A stretch of DNA of 64,000 nucleotides, from assembly GCA_023248635.1 (NCBI GenBank), contig JAHFED010000004.1, positions 114,488 to 178,487 on the forward strand. The letters are read 5' to 3'. Position 1 is the stretch's first letter; each line of letters opens with the position of its first letter. The translations under genes and the position numbers were made by a program. Under the pieces are notes generated by a model. It was not told the DNA's origin and made no database searches. It saw only the letters and a program-made list of their open reading frames with translations. Shown here one piece after another: positions 9,501 to 17,110 of the stretch. The DNA comes from Myxococcales bacterium. GTDB lineage: Bacteria > Myxococcota > UBA727 > VGSZ01.

Positions 9501-11662
9501 ACGGCGCCACGGGTCTCTTGCAAACGGGCGCGGAGCTCCGCGAGGGCGGCCTGGTCGATTCGGCGTTTCTCGGCCAGCGCGTCGAGCTCCGCTGCCGCGC
9601 TGGCCTGTTGTTGTTGCAAGAGCGCCCGGGCTTCGTCGAGGGCGGCGATGGCAGCGGCGGCGCGAGCTTCGGCATCGGCCACGTCCGCGCCTTCATCGGC
9701 TGAACCGCCTTCAGCGTCATCGTGGCGGCGGGCGGCCCGCTCCCCGACGAGCACCTTGACGCCCTCGGCCAGGCGCTGGGCGTCGCCTTCGAGTGACCGC
9801 ACGCGTTCGTGCAGGCCCGCACACTCCTGCTCAAGATCGGCGGCGCGGGTTTCGGATGCGGCGGCGCGGGCCAAAGCGGTGACGACCTCGTCGTGTAACC
9901 CTCGTTCGGCGGCCCCGACGATGTCGTCGACGGAGTCCACCTCGGCGCGGGCGGCAGCTTCAGCGGCGCTCAGGGCCTCTTCGAGCAGCACCACGCGCTC
10001 TCGCAACGAGACCACCACGGCCTCGGCGGCGTTCAGCCGATCCTGCGTCGATGGCTCGACCTCGACGTCGACGGGTTTGCGGCCGCTGCGGGTTTCGTCT
10101 TCGGCGCGTTCGGCATGGGCGAGCAGGATCTCGCGGCAGCGGTTGCGGTCGGCGTCGGCTTCGGCGAGGGCGGCCTCGAGCTCTTGGACCTGCTCAGCAT
10201 GAGATGAGAGCGTGGCGTCGAGCATGTCGCGCTCGACGCGCTGTCGCTGGCGCTCGCCCTCTGCCCGCGTTTGCACGTCCAGCAACTGCGCCTCGAGCAG
10301 AGCAACGCGGGTCGCGCCTTCGATGATGGTCTCTTCGAGCTCATCGGTGCGCAGCACCAGCAGCTCCCGTTCATCGTCGCTGACGCGCAGCTGGCGCGCC
10401 AGCTCAGCGCGCTCCCGATCGCTCTCGACGGTGTGTTCGGCGAGCGAATCCCGGTCGGCGCGCAAGGCATCGCGCACTCGCACAGCCCGAGCCAGCTCTT
10501 CGCGCACGACAGAGAGGTGCCCCTCGGTAGTGGCCAGTCGACCCACGGCGTCGTCGAGACTCTGGGCCAGCGCGGCGAGAGCGAGGTTGCCTTGGAGGGC
10601 GGCGTCGGCTTCGTCGGGGCGCAGCGTGCGGTTGGGATCCTCAGACACCTTGACAGACACCGCGGCGCGCAACAGGTCGATGGTGGCCTCGCGCTCGGCG
10701 ACGGCGTCTTCGAGTCTCTTGAGCTCGGCGACCACGGCCTCGCCGCCCTTGATCCACGCCGGCTCGGTGACTTCGTCGACGGCGGGGGCTTCGCTGTCAG
10801 CGAGCGCTGGCAAGGGACGGTGCGCCAGCGGTCGGAGCGCGGGGACTCCCAATCGTTCGGTCTCATCCTCGAAGTTGCGCGCACCACGACGGGCCGCAAA
10901 GGCCGCCAGCAGCGCATCGAAGGGGACCTGCACCAAGCACACGTCGTCGATGACGGGGACGGCGTTGCCGAAGGCGAAGAGGTAGCTGCCGGCGGGCTCG
11001 GGCTCATCGGCCATCAGCAGGGTTTGGGGCGCGATGCCGTCGTCTTTGGGCTCGGCGTCGAAGCTGCCGAACAAATAGCCGAGCAAGAGGCTCTGGAAAT
11101 AGACCTGCACGAGCTCGAAGTCGGCCTGCAGGGCCTCGACGACGGCGCGGTATCCGGCCTGTGCGGGCGCGACCACCTTCGGGGCGGGGTCGAGGAGCGT
11201 GGCCAGCCCGGCGGCTGTGGGCGAGACCAACGAGGTCAGCGCGAAGCCGTCGCGAGAGAGCACGCGGGTGATGTCTCTGAGTCGGCCGGTCTCGCCGCGG
11301 GCGATCAAGGCGGGCAAGCCGAAGTCGATGACGAGGTCGAAGGCGCCGTCGTCGCCCGGGAGGATCGGGGCCGCGCTCATCGCGGGGGGGCGGGTGCCCG
11401 ATCCTTGTCGAAGCGCGCGAAAGTCCACCCGTTGCAGGTCGCTGTGCGCGCGCAGGGACTCGAGCAGGGGCTTGTCGTCGACGGCGCAGACGACGCGCTT
11501 GGCCCCGAGCTCGAGGAGAAAGCGCGCCACCGCGTCGCTGGTGGCGCCGACCTCGAGGACCCGGCGGCCCTCCACCATGCCGTCGAGGAACAAGAGCCGA
11601 GACAGCTGCTCGGGGAGACGCGCTCCTTCACGGTACAGGTCGGCCTTGTTCACGAGCGCCAC
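6506..11662 (-). CDS. Giant coiled-coil protein with methyltransferase-like N-terminal domain
   Basis: A single 1718-residue frame with a GTG start at 11662 (weak GACGGA before it). Residues 1-230 look like a Rossmann methyltransferase: 'VLEVGATSDAVARFLLELGA' at about 35-54 stands where SAM motif I belongs, followed by an acidic strand end 'VVCAVDD'. The glycine pattern is degenerate, so SAM binding is uncertain. After a linker (about 230-300) the remaining ~1400 residues are almost uninterrupted Ala/Glu/Arg/Leu heptads, predicted to form a very long coiled coil. The end carries a short leucine/basic zipper 'INRLTERIVRSEG'. Long coiled-coil proteins with enzymatic or pseudo-enzymatic heads are known as scaffolds in gliding motility and polarity of myxobacteria (FrzS-like logic); that role here is inference. 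Confidence 0.85.
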   Translation of the reverse strand: MALVNKADLYREGARLPEQLSRLLFLDGMVEGRRVLEVGATSDAVARFLLELGAKRVVCAVDDKPLLESLRAHSDLQRVDFRALRQGSGTRPPAMSAAPILPGDDGAFDLVIDFGLPALIARGETGRLRDITRVLSRDGFALTSLVSPTAAGLATLLDPAPKVVAPAQAGYRAVVEALQADFELVQVYFQSLLLGYLFGSFDAEPKDDGIAPQTLLMADEPEPAGSYLFAFGNAVPVIDDVCLVQVPFDALLAAFAARRGARNFEDETERLGVPALRPLAHRPLPALADSEAPAVDEVTEPAWIKGGEAVVAELKRLEDAVAEREATIDLLRAAVSVKVSEDPNRTLRPDEADAALQGNLALAALAQSLDDAVGRLATTEGHLSVVREELARAVRVRDALRADRDSLAEHTVESDRERAELARQLRVSDDERELLVLRTDELEETIIEGATRVALLEAQLLDVQTRAEGERQRQRVERDMLDATLSSHAEQVQELEAALAEADADRNRCREILLAHAERAEDETRSGRKPVDVEVEPSTQDRLNAAEAVVVSLRERVVLLEEALSAAEAAARAEVDSVDDIVGAAERGLHDEVVTALARAAASETRAADLEQECAGLHERVRSLEGDAQRLAEGVKVLVGERAARRHDDAEGGSADEGADVADAEARAAAAIAALDEARALLQQQQASAAAELDALAEKRRIDQAALAELRARLQETRGAVDDVTAQRTVLQQALAAREAQLHERRADQTRVQQELDRAAAALSEQQKRAADVDAAAAALSVEVRRLNAVVEETAHALRDVSLQRDEARARAERFDLEMPRRLEQEQLKRRVAEDEALAALEQVESERARLQAAFAAENARLLAAVEEERAAQQSAEQLARSAAVRAAIDDTVLQAGDLLTRKLAEAQVEHSAALQGAEARFAVEKNELAATATTTFTAINAEHEATRDELARITEALLIVEERITDERATHARELAALTEALDDKRILEARLAEQLSELRAERQRTSDEAATLAGCLRDSAAAVAEGEIRIEAATVEIARLHARLAQVDAEAAALVGRVAESTAAFATLAAGLDEERARSRSAESDVDTLQATLVAATTQLAAEAALRVSVEAEALILADRLAAEGQELEAVEAERQRAETALVALRQEQVDAALHVAIAEDEVAALSAKLLSAESALADLQQQLDQARHTIDDVGRRAADESAALSARLDEGSVELESTRDRLAERERALEDQRSRALDLEQHSRELQAELEAELDAERARLGEQLEEWSAARAQVAALREELATARADAAAGLQGLRAAGERVSAQRELLDSALAEARSLLSVERARGDLFHDELIEAADALAFERARGDLFHADLLEAQQVLGRLRSELADVRSHGQELQGTLDDLSQSADHDAVRADLLAAQLDEAQHRLLDGEAQRHRAELLQAQLVEADQTATHALTRAAELAAELADADEVFERRRLARESEVEAAAAEHLRDIENLRIALTAERAVRADSMARAAAVSATEAAAAVAAAARLQGAEEAHAALVVRLADTEAAALDADARRSSELGSLSVLVESLRAEITGLRDSLEMARDDGRESLELQQQTHDELVLIKIDRDALAERLNVDNAGRAEALVERDAAVAAAAAAAERTRLEARRRAELEEALLRLRAEHEKLLGEKAEGDGADDVDANVLRERLEALEKAAKAKDQKIAEQAERINRLTERIVRSEGLS

Positions 11663-12064
11663 TCCGTCGTCGCCCGCGTCTAGCCCATTTGGCCGCGCGG
11701 CCCGAGGGCAAAGAATTCATCGCCGCCAGGCGATGAACGTGTAGATAATTCGCCGACACGCAAAGCGTGTCGGTGAATTCAGCGCCGCCAGGCGATGAAC
11801 CTGTGGACAATTCCATGGGCGCTCCGGCCCTCGGCCCCCACGCTGCATCCCCGGCCTGCGCGCCAATTGAACCTCTGCGCCACCCTGGGTGCGAGCCCGC
11901 CGCCGGGATCCCGTCCGATGCAATGTGTCCATCGGGCGATTGCGTGAGATCTGCGCCCGGCTCTGGCGGGATCAGGAGGATTCCCGAAAAAAGGTGCGAT
12001 ACGCTCCTCCCTGAATCCCCGATAAGGAATGAGACGGAGCACACGCTCTGGCCGGAGTCGTTTC
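11663..12064. other. 402-base divergent intergenic region with palindromes
   Basis: This region lies between the giant reverse coiled-coil gene and the forward ASH lipoprotein, so it must carry promoters for both. Its main content is three consecutive hairpins and a 38-base imperfect direct repeat, described separately. Short open frames here are translations of the palindromes and show no protein-like features. No RNA gene was recognised. Confidence 0.6.
11714..11813. repeat. Extragenic palindrome cluster (REP-like)
   Basis: Three hairpins lie in tandem. The first (11716-11737) has a perfect 9-base stem and loop GCCA. The second (11747-11779) has a 15-pair stem with one G-U pair and loop AAA. 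The third (11778-11799) repeats the first with one mismatch. The flanks form a direct repeat: 11714-11751 and 11776-11813 agree at 34 of 38 bases. The arrangement of two like palindromes flanking a longer one is typical of bacterial REP/BIME elements. There is no T-tract, so a simple terminator is less likely. No transposase of the RAYT type is in the window. Confidence 0.6.
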
Positions 12065-14122
12065 ATGGCTGTGTTCTGCCGTCTCCCGGCCTTCGCGGTC
12101 CTTGTTTTGGGCGCCGTGGCGGCCGCCTGCAACGACACGGAGTTCATCTCCGTCGAAAAAGACCCCCCACCCCTGCGTCCGGTTGGTGACTCGTGCACCG
12201 TCGACGCCGAGTGCGACACCGGCCGCTGCGTCGGCGGCGCCTGTTCCGACGACGGTTGCAGCAACGACGCGGACTGCCGCAGCAACGAGATCTGCATCTC
12301 CTTCGGCGGCGTCGGCGCCTGCGAACCGGCCGACGACTTCGCCTGCCAGACCGACCAGCGGCCCATCCTCTCCATCAGCCAGACGTCAGTCGCCTTCGAC
12401 CAGGTCTCCCTGGGCACCTCGTCGAGCCAGGTCATCACCATCTCCAACGAGGGCGACTGCCTGCTGACCCTGCAGGTCATCTCGTTTTCGGAAAACACCA
12501 GTGCTGACTTCGCCTGCTCCCCCTGCTCGGCCGAGTTCTTTCCCCAGCGCATCCCGCCGCGCCGCACCCTCGATGTCACAGTCAGCTACGCGCCCACCCA
12601 ACCCGGCGAGGCCAATGGCGACCTTCTGGTGCGCTCCGACGACGTCACCGCCGGCAGCGCTGGGCTGGTCTCGGTGGATCTCTTCGCCCGCTACGACGGC
12701 ATCCCCTCCCTCGTCGTCGATCCCCTCTCGCTCGCTTTTGGCTTTGTGCCCTTCGTGGTCGGCGGGGGCGGCGGCTCGAGCACCGAGACCGTCACCATCA
12801 CCAACCGCGGCACCGGGGCGGCTGCCCTCGAGATCGAGAACCTGTTCATGGACCGCGAGGACGTCTTCTTCATCACCGAAGTGCGTCAGGGCGACACCAT
12901 CGTCGACGTCGACGACATCGCCAACGACTCGCCCCTGCTGGTGCCGCCTTTCTCCGACGACAACCCCCTGTCCACCGTCGAAGTCGACGTCACTTTCACG
13001 CCCGACGAGAACCGCGACTTCAGCGACGCCGTCATCGTGCGGCCGGGCGGTCTCAACCAAGATCAGCGCGTCACCGTCGAGCTCACCGGCAGCTCCCTGG
13101 GCCCGCCGCAGATCGAGGTCACCGTCGCCGAGATGGTCTTTGGTGGTCCTGGCGCCGATGCCATGCCCGTGGGCGCCGTCGACTTCAAGCAGGTGACCAT
13201 CCGCAACAACGGCCAGTCCGAGCTGGTGATCAATCCCGCCATCGGCGGCGGCAACGCGGCCAACGACTTCAGCGTGATGCCCGCCTTCGTGCCCCCCATC
13301 GCTGCCGGCGGCGCCGTCATCCTCAGCGTCTTTTACAACCCGTCGGAGCCCTCGGACCCGGCCAACACCTTCGCGCCCACGCGCTCGGTCGAGGCCGCGC
13401 TCAACATCACCTCCAACGACACCGATCCCGGCACCGATGTCCTCAAGACCGTGGCTCTGGAGGGCTTCGCGCGCTCCGGGGTGCAGGACCAGGTGCTCAA
13501 GGTCGAGATGGAATTCGAAAACGCCGACAACTCCTGGGCCGGCTCGGACTTCCGCAACGTCGACGTCGTCCTCTCTTCGGTCGACGGTGCTGTCACCTGC
13601 ACCAAACCCCAGATTCTCGACGTCGCCGGCAACGGGTTCGACTTCTGCGCCGATTGGACGTCGGCGGGCAGCTATGGGCAAGCCAGCTGGCTCTCGCTGG
13701 GCGCCTTTGAGGAACCCGAGCGTGTGGTGCTGCGCGGCCTGGGGCCCACGGGCGGCAACGGCGAGGAATTCGACGTCGAAGTGGTCTACGTCGAGGACTG
13801 CGCCAACATCCCCAGCGGCTTGCTCAGCGACATTCTCGGCATCGGCGCCAGCGTGCTGCTCGGGGCCCTGGGCGGCGTCATCGGTGTCCCCATCGCCGTG
13901 CCTCCGTCGAGCATCTCTGACACCATCGCCAACAACTGTTTCGACCACGCGTCCAGCCAGGTGGTGACGCGGATCTCCCTCGACGGCGCCGTCGTCGCCT
14001 CACCGGGCATCCGCCTGAACAGCAAAGGAGACCGCGCGGTGATGGCCCGGCTGCGCCGCGTCAACGGCGCCTACTGCTCGCTCACGTCGGGCGTTGGCAA
14101 CGTCGACCTCCAGTGCCAGTGA
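12065..14122 (+). CDS. Lipoprotein with Cys-rich head and ASH-like (choice-of-anchor D) repeats
   Basis: The ATG at 12065 is preferred over the longer frame because it begins a lipoprotein signal with lipobox 'VAAAC' (Cys22). The mature 685-residue precursor has a Cys-rich segment ('CTVDAECDTGRCVGGACSDD', about residues 44-63) and then three or four Ig-like ASH/SPD-2/Hydin-type repeats between roughly 105 and 470; marks are 'VAFDQVSLGTSSSQVITISN' and 'MVFGGPGADAMPVGAVDFKQ'. The C-terminal part (475-685) has a beta-rich domain and a Gly-rich hydrophobic stretch ('LGIGASVLLGALGGVIGVP'). Such lipoproteins are displayed on the outer membrane of myxobacteria; ligands are unknown. The next gene follows by 8 bases and encodes a paralogue. 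Confidence 0.85.
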   Translation: MAVFCRLPAFAVLVLGAVAAACNDTEFISVEKDPPPLRPVGDSCTVDAECDTGRCVGGACSDDGCSNDADCRSNEICISFGGVGACEPADDFACQTDQRPILSISQTSVAFDQVSLGTSSSQVITISNEGDCLLTLQVISFSENTSADFACSPCSAEFFPQRIPPRRTLDVTVSYAPTQPGEANGDLLVRSDDVTAGSAGLVSVDLFARYDGIPSLVVDPLSLAFGFVPFVVGGGGGSSTETVTITNRGTGAAALEIENLFMDREDVFFITEVRQGDTIVDVDDIANDSPLLVPPFSDDNPLSTVEVDVTFTPDENRDFSDAVIVRPGGLNQDQRVTVELTGSSLGPPQIEVTVAEMVFGGPGADAMPVGAVDFKQVTIRNNGQSELVINPAIGGGNAANDFSVMPAFVPPIAAGGAVILSVFYNPSEPSDPANTFAPTRSVEAALNITSNDTDPGTDVLKTVALEGFARSGVQDQVLKVEMEFENADNSWAGSDFRNVDVVLSSVDGAVTCTKPQILDVAGNGFDFCADWTSAGSYGQASWLSLGAFEEPERVVLRGLGPTGGNGEEFDVEVVYVEDCANIPSGLLSDILGIGASVLLGALGGVIGVPIAVPPSSISDTIANNCFDHASSQVVTRISLDGAVVASPGIRLNSKGDRAVMARLRRVNGAYCSLTSGVGNVDLQCQ

Positions 14123-14130
14123 GGCAGGCC

Positions 14131-16212
14131 ATGCGCGCACTGCTGCCCGTCGTCGTCGTCGTCGTCCTGCTCGCCGCGGGCTGTGCGAGCGAGCTCGCGG
14201 CCCCGGGCTGCGAAAAGACCAAGAGCTGCAAAGAAGAGCCCGAGACCGTCGAGCCGCCGCGCCTCTTCGTCGATCCTCCCTTTGGGCTCGGCTTTGATTG
14301 CGTGACCATCGGCTGCGACCACGAACGCCGGCTGGTCGTCGAGAACCGCGGTGGCGGCGTCATCAAGCTCCCGCTGGTGCGCCTGTCCGTCGACACCTCC
14401 CATGACTTCGTGCTGCGGCGGGGCGACGACGGCGAGCTGCCCTTCGACGACGCGACCAGTGTCGAGATCACCCCCGATGTCCCCCTCGAGCTCTTCGTGC
14501 GCTACGTGCCCAGCAACGGCGTAGACGACGAAGGCGCCGTGACCCTGGACTGGTACGACGGCGCCGTCGCCTTCGACGATGCAGTGCTCACGCGGGTCGA
14601 GCTGCCGTTGTCGACGCGTGCACTGGGCAGCGTGAGTGCTGCGCTGCAGGGCGGGCGCTTGAACTTCGGCTTCGTCCCCGTCGGCGGTTATTCGACGCGC
14701 GAGATCGTCATCAAGAACGACGGCAACGGCGGCGTGCTCACGGTGGGCCCCGTGAGCCTGGGCGAGGGGACCTCGACGGCCTTTGAGGAGCCTGGGTCGG
14801 GCGCTTGGGGGCCGCAGTTTGTGAACCCCGGTGCCGAGGCGCGCATCCCCGTCAACTTCCGACCCGACGTCGACGGCGCCTTCGTCGGCCAGCTCATCGT
14901 CGAAACCAACGACGGCGCCCGCCCCGCTTTGCAGATCGAGGTGGCGGGCACGGCCACCGCAGAACCTCTGGCGGCGGTGTCGGTGACAGCCCTGGACTTC
15001 CAGACCCTGCGGGTGGGTTCTTCGCGCACCATCGAGTTCCTCGTCGAGAACCACGGCGGCGAGCCCCTCACCGTGCAGGGCGGCGTGCTGGGTCTGGGCT
15101 TCTCGCTCTTTCCCACCGACGAACAGACCATCGCCCCCCTCGAGGCCGTCGCCTTCGCCGCCGTCTGGACCCCCACCAGTGGCGGACCTTTCAACGGCTT
15201 GCTCGGGCTGTTCACCAACGACCCCACCCAGACCCAGATCCTCATGGGCGCCACGGGCTTTGCCGACGCTCCTGCCTTGTCGGCGGCCCCCCCCTCCTTC
15301 GACTTCGGCGGCGTCGTGCAGGGATGGACGACGGGTGCGGGCACCTTCCTCATCCGCAACACCGGCTTTGGCGAGCTGACCATCGACACCATCGCCTTCG
15401 ACGTCGGCAGCTCCAGCCAGATCCGCTTCGCCGAAGTCCCGCCCCTGCCGCTGAAATTGGGCCCTGACGATCCCCCCGTCGCCGTCAGCGTCTTCCTCGA
15501 GGCCACGACCCTGGGCACCACCAGCGCCGTCGTGCTGGTCGGCAGCGACTCCGTCGACACCGGCCTCGGCAGCGGCGGCGTTGCGCGCTTGAACGTTACC
15601 GCCCGCGTCATCACCTGCGATGAAGGCTGTCCGACCCCCAACGGCACGCCCTCGTGCGGCACCGGCGCCTGCGCCATCGGTAGCTGCGACAACCGCTTTC
15701 ACGACCCCGATCAGAGCGTGTCCTCGGGCTGCGAGTGCGGCGAGGACTTCGTGCCCGGCGGAGGCAACACGCGGCGGGATGTCTCGGGCACCTGCGGCGG
15801 CCACGACTTCGGCGATCTCGGCGACAACTGCTCGCCTCATCCCAGCCAAGCCAGCTTCACCGGCACCCTGCACGGCGACGACGACGTCGACCTCTTCTTC
15901 TTTCGCGCCGATGACGACAGCTCCTTCCTGTCCTGCGACGTCGGCAGCGACTCCTATCGGGTCACCGTTCGTGTCGACGACGCCCCCAACGGCGTGCGCA
16001 TCTGTGGTCGAAAGACCGAGCCCGGCGGCGGCTGCGGCGGCGAAAACCAGCGCACCTGCAGCGGAACCTCCGGCACGCGTTCTCTGCAGCTCGCCGATGG
16101 CGGCGCTGTCACCGACGACGACAACGATGTCACCGTCTGGGTCGAGTGGGCGCCGGGCCAGGCCCAGGAGATCTGCGCCAGCTACACCGTCGTCGTCCGC
16201 GCCGAGGAATAA
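14131..16212 (+). CDS. Second ASH-domain lipoprotein with pre-peptidase-like C-terminal domain
   Basis: The ATG at 14131 gives a lipoprotein signal 'MRALLPVVVVVVLLAAGC' (Cys18). An upstream in-frame GTG at 14113 overlaps the previous stop and would only add six residues. The 693-residue precursor carries about four ASH-like beta repeats ('LNFGFVPVGGYSTREIVIKN', 'DFGGVVQGWTTGAGTFLIRN'). A short Cys segment follows (from 'CDEGCPTPNGTPSCGTGACA'). A final domain of about 130 residues begins 'DFGDLGDNCSPHPSQASFTG' and contains 'GDDDVDLFFFRADDD'; this looks like the pre-peptidase C-terminal fold. It forms an operon with the preceding paralogue. It is probably surface anchored; no catalytic site is seen. 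Confidence 0.85.
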   Translation: MRALLPVVVVVVLLAAGCASELAAPGCEKTKSCKEEPETVEPPRLFVDPPFGLGFDCVTIGCDHERRLVVENRGGGVIKLPLVRLSVDTSHDFVLRRGDDGELPFDDATSVEITPDVPLELFVRYVPSNGVDDEGAVTLDWYDGAVAFDDAVLTRVELPLSTRALGSVSAALQGGRLNFGFVPVGGYSTREIVIKNDGNGGVLTVGPVSLGEGTSTAFEEPGSGAWGPQFVNPGAEARIPVNFRPDVDGAFVGQLIVETNDGARPALQIEVAGTATAEPLAAVSVTALDFQTLRVGSSRTIEFLVENHGGEPLTVQGGVLGLGFSLFPTDEQTIAPLEAVAFAAVWTPTSGGPFNGLLGLFTNDPTQTQILMGATGFADAPALSAAPPSFDFGGVVQGWTTGAGTFLIRNTGFGELTIDTIAFDVGSSSQIRFAEVPPLPLKLGPDDPPVAVSVFLEATTLGTTSAVVLVGSDSVDTGLGSGGVARLNVTARVITCDEGCPTPNGTPSCGTGACAIGSCDNRFHDPDQSVSSGCECGEDFVPGGGNTRRDVSGTCGGHDFGDLGDNCSPHPSQASFTGTLHGDDDVDLFFFRADDDSSFLSCDVGSDSYRVTVRVDDAPNGVRICGRKTEPGGGCGGENQRTCSGTSGTRSLQLADGGAVTDDDNDVTVWVEWAPGQAQEICASYTVVVRAEE

Positions 16213-16224
16213 TCCGCACGAGCT

Positions 16225-16638
16225 TCAGGGCTGTGGACGTGCTTCGCGCTCGGCCACCCGGGCGAATACCGCGCCCGTGATTCGGGCGGTCTCGTGGGCC
16301 GGGATGTCCGACAGACTGATCACCCCAACGAGGCGGCCGTCGTCGTCGACAACCATCACGCGCGCGATCTGGTGGCTGACCATGAGGTCTTCGGCGGCGG
16401 TCAGTTCCGCGTCCTGGCGCACGACGATGCAGTCCCGCGTCATGACTTCCAGCACCGGCGTCGTCGGCAGCTTGTCGGCCGCCACCACGCGCAGGGTGAT
16501 GTCGCGATCGGTGATGGTGCCCATCGGCACGTCGCCGGGCCCGCAGACGGGCAGAAAACCGACGTGGAAACGGCGCATGGACTCCGCCGCCGTCTGAACG
16601 CTGTCGCCGGGGTTGGTGCAGACCACCTCGGTCTTCAT
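16225..16638 (-). CDS. Two-CBS-domain protein
   Basis: The start at 16638 (MKTEVVCTNPGDSV) fits the usual beginning of free-standing CBS-pair proteins; a longer frame to 16716 adds an Arg/Pro-rich extension with no homology. The 137 residues consist of two CBS motifs: 'VGFLPVCGPGDVPMGTITDR' and 'ARVMVVDDDGRLVGVISLSD', each ending with the conserved Asp of the nucleotide-binding site ('TDRD', 'SLSD'). CBS pairs bind adenine nucleotides and act as energy or stress sensors. The gene is divergent from the erythromycin-esterase-like cluster, in whose relatives CBS proteins are common neighbours; shared regulation is inference. Confidence 0.9.
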   Translation of the reverse strand: MKTEVVCTNPGDSVQTAAESMRRFHVGFLPVCGPGDVPMGTITDRDITLRVVAADKLPTTPVLEVMTRDCIVVRQDAELTAAEDLMVSHQIARVMVVDDDGRLVGVISLSDIPAHETARITGAVFARVAEREARPQP

Positions 16639-17110
16639 GACGGCGCCGCACCGAGAGCGCCCAGACAATGCGGGGGGGAGCGGGTTCGACGGCAACGGGC
16701 TCACGAAGCACCTCACGGGCGATCTTCACGCTGCAGGATTTCGGCCCCAGGATCCCAGGCTGTCGACGTCGGGCGGCCAGAGCCGGGGCCGAAAGAACGC
16801 CCCAGCGCGACAAGAACGCGCGGCCAACGCGCCTCCGGGGCAACGCTTTCGACGGCGCCGTGCTGGGGATCGGGCGGCACGGCCCCTGCTCAAACTCTTG
16901 CGGCGGCGGAGCACAGGTCCTGGAGACCATCAGCGCACCTGCAAGAAACGTCAGACTTTTGCGGGGTCGATGTTCTCCTCAGACCTGCTGCTCTGGTCGC
17001 TGTTTGCGCCGTTGGCACGGCTCAAAGCAGGAAGGCACTTTGGGCCGCGGCCAACGGCTTAAACCAGGGCGTACTTCGTTCCGGCAGCGTCCTTCACGCG
17101 CGGAGGGTCT
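16639..17110. other. 472-base divergent intergenic region
   Basis: This gap separates the reverse CBS gene from the forward erythromycin-esterase-like gene. I see no convincing small gene, since the frames here lack a start signal and end in compositionally biased Arg/Pro/Ala runs. A GGAGG-like element (GGAGGGTCT) lies just before the ATG at 17111. A TGGCAC at 17013 recalls a sigma-54 site but the spacing to the GC element is off by one. Confidence 0.5.

Noticed and set aside
7229..9703. Long open frame on the + strand (824 codons) opposite the coiled-coil gene
   Set aside because: It is rich in Gly, Leu and Glu from the complementary codon bias, lacks domains, and lies wholly inside a well-supported gene.
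17013..17029. Sigma-54-like TGGCAC element before the erythromycin-esterase-like gene
   Set aside because: The distance to the following GC element is one base too long, and the -12 part lacks the TTGC core.
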